From Mesorhizobium comanense (GTDB lineage: Bacteria > Pseudomonadota > Alphaproteobacteria > Rhizobiales > Rhizobiaceae): 45,427 bases of DNA. The stretch spans positions 1 through 45,427 of the forward strand of contig NZ_SCNN01000036.1 in the NCBI RefSeq assembly GCF_005503535.1. The letters are read 5' to 3'. Made by a program: the position numbers and the translations under genes. A model generated the notes under the pieces. It worked only from the letters and a program-made list of their open reading frames with translations, was not told where the DNA came from and ran no database searches. Shown piece after piece: positions 39,096 through 45,427 of the stretch (within the stretch, counting starts at the first letter, position 1; each line of letters opens with the position of its first letter).

Positions 39096-39125
39096 ATTGG
39101 ATGCAGCGCTTTTCGAAAAGTTCCC
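39096..39125 (-). promoter_or_regulatory. ECF-type promoter in front of the Rieske remnant
   Basis: On the minus strand GGGAAC (39125-39120), 15 bases, GCATCCAAT (39104-39096). Same elements and spacing as at 39172 and 40669. It lies 55 bases before the remnant's ATG. Confidence 0.65.
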
Positions 39126-39171
39126 GTGGTTCGCCACAGGTGGGAACCTTCCTCCCGGTGTCGTGCCCGTC

Positions 39172-39201
39172 GGGAACCAATCCTCGCCAGACGCATCCAA
39201 T
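39172..39201 (+). promoter_or_regulatory. ECF-type promoter of folE
   Basis: GGGAAC at 39172-39177, 15-base spacer, GCATCCAAT at 39193-39201, followed 28 bases later by the folE ATG. Identical boxes to 40669. Confidence 0.7.
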
Positions 39202-39229
39202 GGTTTCAAGCGTGGAACTGGAGAGACCG

Positions 39230-39898
39230 ATGGACCTGCATACGCAAATTCTGGACGGCACCGAAGACTGCATGACCACCGCCGCCCGGGGAAGTTCAGC
39301 CGGAAACGGCATGTCGACGGTAGCCGACCGCGTCCGCCCAACGCGCTTCGATGCGGAGGCTGCGGTCAGGACGCTGATCTCTTGGGCCGGCGACGATCCG
39401 GCGCGACCCGGGCTTGTCGATACTCCTTCACGTGTCGTTCGTGCTTATGAAGAGTGGTTTGCCGGCTATCGGCAAGATCCTGTGAGGCTGCTCGAACGGA
39501 CGTTCGATGAGATCGGCGGCTATGATCAGGCGGTCGAACTACACGACATAGCGTTTCATTCTTTCTGCGAACACCACATGGCGGCAATCCACGGCAAGGC
39601 GTACATCGCCTACATGCCCGTCAACCGCGTGGTGGGCATCTCCAAATTGGCAAGGGTTGTCGAGGCTTGCGCCCGCCGCTTGCAGATACAGGAGCGGCTC
39701 ACGGATGATATCGCTTGCGCCATCGAGGATGCCCTGCAGCCGGGTGGAGTGGCCGTCGTGCTTGTAGCCGAGCATGGCTGCATGGCATCGCGCGGCGTCC
39801 ACGCGCACGGCACCCGCATGGTCACCAAACGCATGCTCGGCGTTTTCGACACGAACGTCGATCTGAGGCGCGAATTCCTGTCGTCGATTCCGGTGTGA
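39230..39898 (+). CDS. folE: GTP cyclohydrolase I
   Basis: 222 aa. Zinc and catalytic residues: C113, H115, H116 (SFCEHHMAAIHGKAYIAYMP) and C184 (AEHGCMASRGVHAHGTRMVT). GTP-binding region includes LQIQERLTDDIACAI. Converts GTP to dihydroneopterin triphosphate, the first step of tetrahydrofolate/pterin synthesis. Start at 39230 chosen for GGAG 8 bases ahead. The extra N-terminal 30 residues are poorly conserved in the family. An ECF-type promoter precedes it, so this is probably a stress-inducible second FolE rather than the housekeeping copy. Confidence 0.94.
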   Translation: MDLHTQILDGTEDCMTTAARGSSAGNGMSTVADRVRPTRFDAEAAVRTLISWAGDDPARPGLVDTPSRVVRAYEEWFAGYRQDPVRLLERTFDEIGGYDQAVELHDIAFHSFCEHHMAAIHGKAYIAYMPVNRVVGISKLARVVEACARRLQIQERLTDDIACAIEDALQPGGVAVVLVAEHGCMASRGVHAHGTRMVTKRMLGVFDTNVDLRREFLSSIPV

Positions 39899-39910
39899 TG
39901 AATTTTCCTC

Positions 39911-39940
39911 GGGAACCTTTGTTGTCGAGGTCCATCTATT
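39911..39940 (+). promoter_or_regulatory. ECF-type promoter, candidate autoregulation of the sigma gene
   Basis: GGGAAC at 39911-39916, 15-base spacer, CCATCTATT at 39932-39940. This -10 box matches GCATCCAAT at 6 of 9 positions. It lies 19 bases before the sigma ATG, close to folE's stop. Confidence 0.55.
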
Positions 39941-39959
39941 GAAGGCAAGGAGACCGCTC

Positions 39960-40640
39960 ATGTCGGATGCTCGACGAGACGCGACCGAAATCATCGCTGC
40001 TTCAGGCGACCTGGAATTGGCACAGCGCGCCATGGCGCGCGACGGCGCTGCCTTCCGCACCATCATCAAGACGCATAACCAGCGGCTTTACCGCATCGCG
40101 CGCGGCGTGGTGCGCAATGACAGCGAGGCCGAGGACATCGTCCAGGAGGCCTATGTCAGGGCCTTTGCCCATCTCGAGAGTTTTCGCGGCGATGCCTCGC
40201 TCGGCACATGGCTGTCGCGCATCGTCATCAACGAAGCGCTCGGCCGGTTGCGTAAAAGACGGCGAACGGTGGCGATGCCCGAGAACCTCCAGGCCGAGAT
40301 TATCCAGTTTCCCCTCAACCCCAGCGACGATCCGGAGCGGACGATGGCGCAACGGCAGATCCTCCAACTGGTGGAACGCGCAACTGACAGCCTTCCAGAC
40401 GTCTACCGGATGGTGTTCGTGGCGCGGGTGATCGAGGGCCTGAGCATTGAAGAGACTTCAGAACTGCTCGGCGTGCGGCCACAAACCGTCAAGACCCGGC
40501 TGCATCGCGCCCGCGCCCTACTGCGCAAGGCGCTGGATGACCAGATCGGGCCAGTGCTGCTCGACGCCTTCCCCTTTGCCGGTCGGCGCTGCGAGCGGCT
40601 TACAGTTGCCGTGATGAAGCGGCTCGGCCTGGAAGGCTGA
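39960..40640 (+). CDS. ECF-family RNA polymerase sigma factor
   Basis: 226 aa. Region 2 (about 30-100: FRTIIKTHNQRLYRIARGVV, EAEDIVQEAYVRAFAHLESF, GTWLSRIVINEALGRLRKR) and region 4 (about 145-200: LPDVYRMVFVARVIEGLSIE, VRPQTVKTRLHRARALLRK). No region 3, hence ECF. AGGAG 7 bases before the ATG. No anti-sigma gene is adjacent in the window. Downstream are DUF4142 and cupredoxin genes, a linkage seen in other rhizobia. Repeated GGGAAC-N15-GCATCCAAT boxes nearby likely define its regulon. Confidence 0.94.
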   Translation: MSDARRDATEIIAASGDLELAQRAMARDGAAFRTIIKTHNQRLYRIARGVVRNDSEAEDIVQEAYVRAFAHLESFRGDASLGTWLSRIVINEALGRLRKRRRTVAMPENLQAEIIQFPLNPSDDPERTMAQRQILQLVERATDSLPDVYRMVFVARVIEGLSIEETSELLGVRPQTVKTRLHRARALLRKALDDQIGPVLLDAFPFAGRRCERLTVAVMKRLGLEG

Positions 40641-40668
40641 CCCTCGTTAGATTCAGTTGATTTTTGGC

Positions 40669-40698
40669 GGGAACGTTTGCCGCAACCCAGCATCCAAT
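40669..40698 (+). promoter_or_regulatory. ECF-type promoter of the DUF4142-cupredoxin operon
   Basis: GGGAAC at 40669-40674, 15-base spacer, GCATCCAAT at 40690-40698; the DUF4142 ATG is 59 bases further on. Best-placed member of the promoter set, directly after the sigma gene. Confidence 0.7.
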
Positions 40699-40756
40699 GA
40701 CTGTCAACTGAGAACGATGCCCGATGCGATTTGCGCATCCGGGCGAAGGAGATGTC

Positions 40757-41281
40757 ATGCTTATTCGTCACACCGCCGCCCTTGCCGCCTTGCTGCTGCT
40801 TGGCACTGCCCCGCTCGCGCAAGCCGCCGACAAACCAACCGATCCGCAGATCGCCCACATCGCCTATACAGCCGGCGTGATCGATGTCGAGGCGGCCAAG
40901 CAAGCGCTCAAGAAGTCGAAGAACAAGGAGGTGCTCGCCTTCGCCAAGGACATGGTTCGCGACCATGAGGCGGTGAATGTTCAGGCGCTCGACCTGGTCA
41001 AGAAACTCAAGGTGACGCCGGAAGACAACGCCACCAGCAAGGCGCTCACCAAAGCCGCTACGGAGGAGCGGGCCAAGCTCGCCAAGCTCAAGGGCGCGGC
41101 CTTCGACAAGGCTTATGTCGACAATGAGGTGGCCTACCATAAGCAGGTCGACGTCGCTCTCGAAACGCTGCTCATCCCGTCAGCCAATAATGCCGAACTG
41201 AAGAGCCTGCTGGAGACCGGCCTGAAGATATTCCAGGGTCATGAGCAGCACGCCGAACACGTCGCCAGTATGCTGAAATGA
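40757..41281 (+). CDS. DUF4142 (ferritin-like) periplasmic protein
   Basis: 174 aa. Signal peptide (AALAALLLLGTAPLAQA-AD). The mature part is an alpha-helical DUF4142 domain: DPQIAHIAYTAGVIDVEAAK, FAKDMVRDHEAVNVQAL, DKAYVDNEVAYHKQVDVALE and GHEQHAEHVASML. Paired His/Glu residues (DHEAVN, HKQVD, HEQHAEH) are placed as in ferritin-like bundles, though metal binding is unproven. GGAG before ATG 40757 fixes the start. Coupled by ATGA to the cupredoxin gene. Confidence 0.92.
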   Translation: MLIRHTAALAALLLLGTAPLAQAADKPTDPQIAHIAYTAGVIDVEAAKQALKKSKNKEVLAFAKDMVRDHEAVNVQALDLVKKLKVTPEDNATSKALTKAATEERAKLAKLKGAAFDKAYVDNEVAYHKQVDVALETLLIPSANNAELKSLLETGLKIFQGHEQHAEHVASMLK

Positions 41282-41604
41282 GGCCGGCGCTGATGGTGCC
41301 GAAACGTCATCTTTGGATTGCACTGGCGCTGACAGTCATTGCCGCGCCGGTGAAGGCCGAAACCATCCAGGTCACCATCGACAAGCTGGTGTTCTCGCCA
41401 GCGACGGTCGAGGCGAAGGTTGGCGACACGATCGAGTGGGTGAACAAGGACATGTTCGCCCACACGGCCACCGTCAAGGGCGGTTGGGAGGTGATGATCC
41501 CGCCGAAGAAGTCCGCAAGCCTGACATTGAAGGCCGCGGGAGCGGTCGACTATTTCTGCCGCTTCCACCCCAACATGAAGGGCCACATCGCGGTGGCGCC
41601 GTAG
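41278..41604 (+). CDS. cupredoxin (amicyanin/plastocyanin-like), periplasmic
   Basis: 108 aa. Signal peptide to about residue 27. Type I copper ligands are visible: H62 (FAHTATVKGG), then C94, H97 and M100 (DYFCRFHPNMKGHIAV). The short C-x2-H-x2-M loop is of the amicyanin/pseudoazurin class. Soluble one-electron carrier or copper-handling protein. The start overlaps the DUF4142 stop (ATGA), so both are made together under the ECF promoter at 40669. Confidence 0.93.
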   Translation: MRPALMVPKRHLWIALALTVIAAPVKAETIQVTIDKLVFSPATVEAKVGDTIEWVNKDMFAHTATVKGGWEVMIPPKKSASLTLKAAGAVDYFCRFHPNMKGHIAVAP

Positions 41605-41611
41605 CTGGAGC

Positions 41612-41641
41612 GTGGGATCGCGGCAGGCGCCGCGATCCCAC
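41612..41641 (+). terminator. hairpin terminator of the sigma/DUF4142/cupredoxin operon
   Basis: Perfect 13-bp stem GTGGGATCGCGGC/GCCGCGATCCCAC (41612-41624 with 41629-41641), AGGC loop, 7 bases after the cupredoxin stop. Only a weak T pair follows, so termination may be Rho-assisted. Confidence 0.65.
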
Positions 41642-41643
41642 AA

Positions 41644-42529
41644 TTGGGGAGGTGCGTCCTGCCCAAGTCGGTTGCACAACCAAAGACCGCGTTTGTCTTT
41701 GCGGGCGGCGGCTTCGGCGCCGTTCAGGTTGGCATGCTGCGCTCGCTCGCGCGCCGCGGCATTGCAGCGGATATGGTTGTCGGTTCGAGCGTTGGCGCAC
41801 TGAACGGGGTCCACTATGCCGGCGATCCCACGATTGAAGGAATCCGACGGCTGGAGACGATCTGGCGTGGATTGCGCCGGCGCGACGTCTTTCCGCTAAC
41901 ACGGAAAACCATGATCGGGTTCATGTACCGTCGCGATTTTCTGGTGACATCGGACGGGCTGCGCCAACTCGTCGATCGGAACTTGCCTTACCTCAATCGG
42001 GAAGACGCACCGATCCCGATACACATCGTGACGACTGATATTCTAACAGGTCGAACAGTTGTATTGTCGAAAGGCTCGGCCGCGCAGGCCATTATCGCCA
42101 GCGCCGCTATTCCGGCGGCCTTCGCCCCGGTGCAGCATGGCGATCTTTATCTTGCCGATGGCGCTGTATCGAGCAACACGCCAGTCAAGGTGGCGGTAGC
42201 GCAAGGTGCACGGCGTCTGATCGTTCTACCCACCGGGCTACGCTTGTGCCCTCGACAAGCCGCCTGTGGGCGCTGTCGCGAATGCGCTGCATGCGTTGAC
42301 GCTGCTTGTCGCGCTGCAATTGTGGAGCGAACTGGAGGGATTGGTCGGCAACACCAATTTTTTCGTCCTGCCGCCAATCTGCCCTCTGGTCGGGTCGCCC
42401 TATGACTTCTCCCAGACAAGCGATTTGATCGAGAGGGCCGCAACCAGCACCGAGGCTTGGATCGCCGCGGGCGGTCGCGACCGACCGGGTGTCCTTGCGC
42501 AGCTAAGCACGCACAAACACGCAAGTTAG
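41644..42529 (+). pseudogene. patatin-like phospholipase, frameshifted
   Basis: Patatin acyl hydrolase. The glycine-rich oxyanion motif is FVFAGGGFGAVQVGML, the nucleophile elbow GSSVGALNG, and the catalytic DGA is in LYLADGAVSSNTPVKVA. After RRLIVLPTG the frame is lost. Dropping one C in the CTA at 42238-42240 restores PTGYACALDKPPVGAVANAL and an open frame to 42529, the normal family end. So a single-base insertion has broken the gene, or the sequence has an error there. Start uncertain: TTG 41644, or CTG 41659 with GGGGAGG in front. Family role: hydrolysis of membrane lipid acyl chains. Confidence 0.8.
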
Positions 42530-42830
42530 GTGCGGGCGCTATCTGAACACAGCAAAAAACTGGAGTCGGTCAGAAGCATTTTTCGTCCACGGAAGGCACC
42601 GTTTTTAGAAGGAACGATACGTGATCGAAGAAACCACAGGATGGGCGTTTCAACAGTCATTTGCTGCAGAATTCTTGCATCAAACTAGCAATATCATTCG
42701 TTTGTCTTGGCCAAAACTCGAATGCAATGGTCGCGCCTGGCAGCCGGCAGGGCATCTCGGATGCGAGCTCCGTCAGGCTCCCTAATTTGGCAAAAAGCAC
42801 GGCCATGACTGTGCCGAAGGAAGCGATCAG
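42530..42830. other. intergenic promoter region of cysJ
   Basis: About 300 bases with no supportable gene; holds the shared regulatory element at 42665-42709 and an AT-rich stretch before cysJ. Confidence 0.5.
42665..42709 (+). promoter_or_regulatory. shared regulatory element, copy 3 (upstream of cysJ)
   Basis: TGCAGAATTCTTGCA at 42665-42679 (near-perfect palindrome), then ATCATTCGTTTGTCTTGG with CGTTTG at 42699-42704, exactly 30 bases after TGCA. CTTGCATCAA is also shared with the copy at 23714-23753. Confidence 0.65.
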
Positions 42831-44678
42831 ATGACTGCATTCGAGTTTCCAGGCCCAGGCTTTACGGCCGAGCAATGGGAACGGATTAATGCCCTGACGA
42901 TCTCGCTGAAGCCCGGACAGGGGCTCTGGATCAGCGGTTATTTCGCCGGGATCGATCACGGCGCGCGTTCACTGCTCGGAGACATTGCTTCTCCCTCTCC
43001 ATCTGATCACTCTGTGTCGGTCGCGCCGCGAGCGATTTCCTCGAGGTCGCTGACGATCATTTTCGGCGGTGAGACCGGCAACAGTTCCGGTCTCGCTAGG
43101 ACACTTGGCGAAGTCGTCCGCAGGCAAGGACTTGAGCCAATCCTAGTTGACATGGCTGACTACAAGCTGCGCAAGCTCAAGGACGAGCAGGACATTTTGA
43201 TCGTCACAAGTACCCACGGCGAGGGCGATCCACCGCTTTCAGGCATGAGCTTCTTCGAATTCGTCGAGAGCCGAAAGGCGCCGCGCCTCGAAGGCGTGCG
43301 CTATGGCGTGCTTGCGCTCGGCGATTCCACCTATGAACGCTATTGCGAAGCGGGCAAGCGTCTCGATCGGCGACTGGCCGAACTCGGTGCGGTGCGACTG
43401 CAGGACCGGGTCGATTGCGACGTTGATTATGAAGATCAGGCTGCCGGGTGGATCGCAGCTGCCGTCGCCAAGCTCGCGCCGGCCGCATCGGGACCAGACT
43501 TGCAAAATAGGGCGGCTGGCCCTGCGAGCGTGTCTTCCGCGGCCGTGGTCGAAGCGCCGACATTCGACAAGCACACGCCATTCCCGGCAGCCATCATCGA
43601 CAATCTTGTCCTCACCGGACGCGGATCGAGCAAGGAAACCCGACACATTGAACTGTCTCTGGCTGGCTCGGGACTTGCATTCGAACCCGGTGACGCACTT
43701 GGTGTCATGGCGCGCAACGATCCGGCCTTGGTCGAAATGCTGTTGGATAAGCTGTCCCTGGGCGCCGATGCAAACTTGTCCGGCAGGGGGTTCACGACCA
43801 CGCTCGATGTCGCGCTGGCCGAGCACCTGGAAATCACCGTCGCCACGCCGCGCTTCCTCGACCAATGGGCAGAGCTCACAGGCGCAAGCAAGCTTCAGGA
43901 GCTGCGTGGCGAGCACCAGTTTCAGGCTCGCGCCACGTTTCTGCGTAGCCATCAGGTCATCGACATCGTCCGCGAATTCCCGGTTCCAGGGATCGATGCG
44001 CAAACCTTTGCCGCAGGACTGAGACCTTTGCAGCCACGACTCTATTCGATCGCATCGAGTCCTTCCGCCTTGCCCGACGAAGCGCATCTGACGATCGCCA
44101 CCGTGCGCTATGATCTGCACGGTCAGCCGCGTGCCGGCGTCGCTTCTGGCCACTTCGCCGAACGTGGCGCACCGGACACGACGATACCGGTCTATATCCA
44201 GGCCAACCCGCATTTCCGTCTGCCGGACGGTGACGTTCCCATCATCATGATCGGGGCAGGCACCGGCGTCGCACCTTACCGCGCATTCCTGCAGGAGCGC
44301 GAAGCGCAAGGAGCCGCGGGTAAATCCTGGCTCGTTTTCGGCGAACGCAATTTCAGCAGCGATTTCCTCTACCAGACCGAGTGGCAGGGTTTTCTGAAGG
44401 ATGGTGTGCTCAGCCGGATGAACGTCGCTTTCTCCCGCGACAGCGCCACCAAGACCTATGTCCAGCACCGCCTCATTGAGCACGCACGCGATGTCTACGC
44501 CTGGTTGGAGGAGGGCGCGCATGTTTACGTCTGCGGCGATGGCACGCATCTCGCCCCCGACGTGCACGCTGCTCTTGTTGGTGTGGTGCAACAGCAACGG
44601 GCATGCGGCAAGGCCGCCGCCAACGACTATATCGGCGGCCTGCAGCGCGATCACCGCTACCAGATCGATGTCTATTGA
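42831..44678 (+). CDS. cysJ: NADPH-dependent sulfite reductase flavoprotein, alpha subunit
   Basis: 615 aa. Flavodoxin-like FMN domain (about 73-215: TIIFGGETGNSSGLARTLGE, STHGEGDPPLSGMSFFEFVE). FAD-binding domain (about 245-460: RHIELSLAGSGLAFEPGDAL, RLYSIASSPSALPDEAHLTI). NADPH-binding domain (IMIGAGTGVAPYRAFLQERE, FSRDSATKTYVQHRL, VYVCGDGTHLAPDVHAAL). Passes electrons from NADPH to the CysI haemoprotein. AAGGAAG lies ahead of the ATG. The next gene is a cut-off cysI, so the enzyme cannot be completed from this locus. A shared LysR-type element precedes it, echoing control of cys genes by LysR-family CysB/Cbl elsewhere. Confidence 0.93.
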   Translation: MTAFEFPGPGFTAEQWERINALTISLKPGQGLWISGYFAGIDHGARSLLGDIASPSPSDHSVSVAPRAISSRSLTIIFGGETGNSSGLARTLGEVVRRQGLEPILVDMADYKLRKLKDEQDILIVTSTHGEGDPPLSGMSFFEFVESRKAPRLEGVRYGVLALGDSTYERYCEAGKRLDRRLAELGAVRLQDRVDCDVDYEDQAAGWIAAAVAKLAPAASGPDLQNRAAGPASVSSAAVVEAPTFDKHTPFPAAIIDNLVLTGRGSSKETRHIELSLAGSGLAFEPGDALGVMARNDPALVEMLLDKLSLGADANLSGRGFTTTLDVALAEHLEITVATPRFLDQWAELTGASKLQELRGEHQFQARATFLRSHQVIDIVREFPVPGIDAQTFAAGLRPLQPRLYSIASSPSALPDEAHLTIATVRYDLHGQPRAGVASGHFAERGAPDTTIPVYIQANPHFRLPDGDVPIIMIGAGTGVAPYRAFLQEREAQGAAGKSWLVFGERNFSSDFLYQTEWQGFLKDGVLSRMNVAFSRDSATKTYVQHRLIEHARDVYAWLEEGAHVYVCGDGTHLAPDVHAALVGVVQQQRACGKAAANDYIGGLQRDHRYQIDVY

Positions 44679-44687
44679 GGTTCGCGC

Positions 44688-45332
44688 ATGACAGTGCACC
44701 AGTTAAATACGGACCGTAGCCGAGACCTCTCGCAGCCGCTGGAAAAACTCGGCCCCGACGAGAGGATGAAGGCGAACAGCGATCAGTTGCGTGGCACCAT
44801 AGCGGCGGGCCTCGTCGAAGAGCTAACGGCCGCCGTGCCCGGTGATGACATCAAGCTGATGAAGTTCCACGGCCTCTACCAGCAGGACGACCGCGATATC
44901 CGCGACGAACGCCGTCGGCAAAAGCTTGAGCCGGCCTACACCTTCATGGCTCGGATCCGCCTGCCAGGCGGTGTCTGCAGTCCCAGCCAATGGCTGAAGC
45001 TGGACGAGCTTGGGCGCGCCTATGCAGGCGAGACGCTGCGGTTGACAACGCGTCAAACGTTCCAGCTGCATCGCGTCAAGAAGCAGAACTTGCGCTCGAC
45101 CATGCAGGGTTTGCGCGACGTGCTTCTGGACACCAAGGCAGCCTGCGGCGACGATTCCCGTGGCGTCATGTGTTCGGTCAATCCTCAGCTCTCCACATTG
45201 CACGCCCAGGTCTACGCGCTAGCCAAGCGCACCAGCGATCACGCCATTCCCAAGACAGAGGCTTATCGGGAGATCTGGTATGGCGAAGAGCGCACGGAGG
45301 TTTCAGGGCCGGAAGAACCGCTTGTCTTATGA
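44688..45332 (+). CDS. cysI: sulfite reductase haemoprotein beta subunit, truncated
   Basis: 214 aa against about 570 in the family. The N-terminal part is well preserved: DERMKANSDQLRGTIAAGL, KFHGLYQQDDRDIRDERRRQ, YTFMARIRLPGGVCSPSQWL, LRLTTRQTFQLHRV and EAYREIWYGEE. It stops right after GPEEPLVL, where homologues continue PxYGxxYLPRKFKIGFA. No frame beyond the stop restores the match, so the siroheme/[4Fe-4S] half with its four cysteines is absent. This is a truncation by rearrangement, not a frameshift, and the product should be inactive alone. Confidence 0.85.
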   Translation: MTVHQLNTDRSRDLSQPLEKLGPDERMKANSDQLRGTIAAGLVEELTAAVPGDDIKLMKFHGLYQQDDRDIRDERRRQKLEPAYTFMARIRLPGGVCSPSQWLKLDELGRAYAGETLRLTTRQTFQLHRVKKQNLRSTMQGLRDVLLDTKAACGDDSRGVMCSVNPQLSTLHAQVYALAKRTSDHAIPKTEAYREIWYGEERTEVSGPEEPLVL

Positions 45333-45362
45333 CTTTCCGTCGTTTCGAGGCCAAAGTGGGTT

Positions 45363-45395
45363 GCCGCCTGCGGGCCTTCACCACCCGCAGGCGGC
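45363..45395. repeat. 12-bp perfect inverted repeat after truncated cysI
   Basis: GCCGCCTGCGGG (45363-45374) and CCCGCAGGCGGC (45384-45395), loop of 9, lying 30 bases beyond the truncation point. It could be a terminator stem or the end of an inserted element that cut cysI. Confidence 0.55.
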
Positions 45396-45427
45396 GGGAG
45401 GGGTGGGATCGATGAACCGCCGGTCGT

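Noticed and set aside
39142..39171. another GGGAAC box upstream of folE
   Set aside because: The -35-like box is there (39142-39147) but nothing like GCATCCAAT follows at 15 bases.
43239..44699. 486-aa minus-strand ORF
   Set aside because: Complete shadow of cysJ.
1..45427. CRISPR array, tRNA or rRNA genes, intact transposase
   Set aside because: No regularly spaced repeats, no tRNA-like cloverleaf noticed and no transposase or integrase motif in any frame I examined.

Overview
The window looks like a chromosomal or megaplasmid segment of a high-GC alphaproteobacterium of the Rhizobiales, most likely Mesorhizobium-like. I infer this from gene families, not from any marker gene: fused PhaAB-type Mrp antiporter, ndvB-type cyclic glucan synthase, DUF6522, DUF1127, and ECF sigma/DUF4142 pairs. 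I see no tRNA, rRNA, CRISPR array or intact insertion sequence. It reads as an accessory stress/redox island with many partial, frameshifted or orphaned genes.

Layout. 1-480: end of a DUF488 gene and a small hypothetical protein. 523-4778: periplasmic gluconate-2-dehydrogenase-like system (cytochrome c, GMC flavoprotein, subunit 3) divergent from a LysR regulator. 5242-8764: BON protein, then DUF6522-sdhB-sdhC-sdhD-CBS, with no sdhA. 8831-12519: a decayed copy of an ndvB 3' end, a DUF1127 protein, a baeRF-like protein and an Rnk/GreA-type regulator. 12511-20464: an ndvB-type synthase split in two by an apparent internal deletion plus frameshift. 20605-23638: Tim44-like protein, orphan cytochrome oxidase subunit I, and a 5-formyl-THF cyclo-ligase divergent from a second LysR paralogue (23770). 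24703-27445: small membrane protein, two Rnk-type regulators and a universal stress protein. 27453-33498: complete Mrp (AB-C-D-E-F-G) Na+(K+)/H+ antiporter operon. 33548-34417: remnant and small regulators. 34729-38757: hypothetical protein, CBS-BON protein, truncated globin, seven-iron ferredoxin and hydantoinase-like protein in one run. 38758-41641: FolE, ECF sigma, DUF4142 and cupredoxin with a Rieske gene remnant. 41644-45332: frameshifted patatin-like gene, cysJ and a truncated cysI.

Two regulatory circuits appear from the sequence itself. (1) Four places share GGGAAC-N15-GCATCCAAT or a close variant: upstream of folE, of the Rieske remnant, of DUF4142-cupredoxin and, less exactly, of the ECF sigma gene. 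This looks like the sigma factor's own promoter class. (2) Four intergenic regions share a roughly 45-bp element: TGCA, then TTG seven bases on, then CGTTTG exactly 30 bases after TGCA. It always points at the next gene (BON protein, the CBS-BON/globin run, cysJ, the cyclo-ligase). The TGCAA-N5-TTGCA half fits a LysR-type operator, and two closely related LysR regulators are encoded here.
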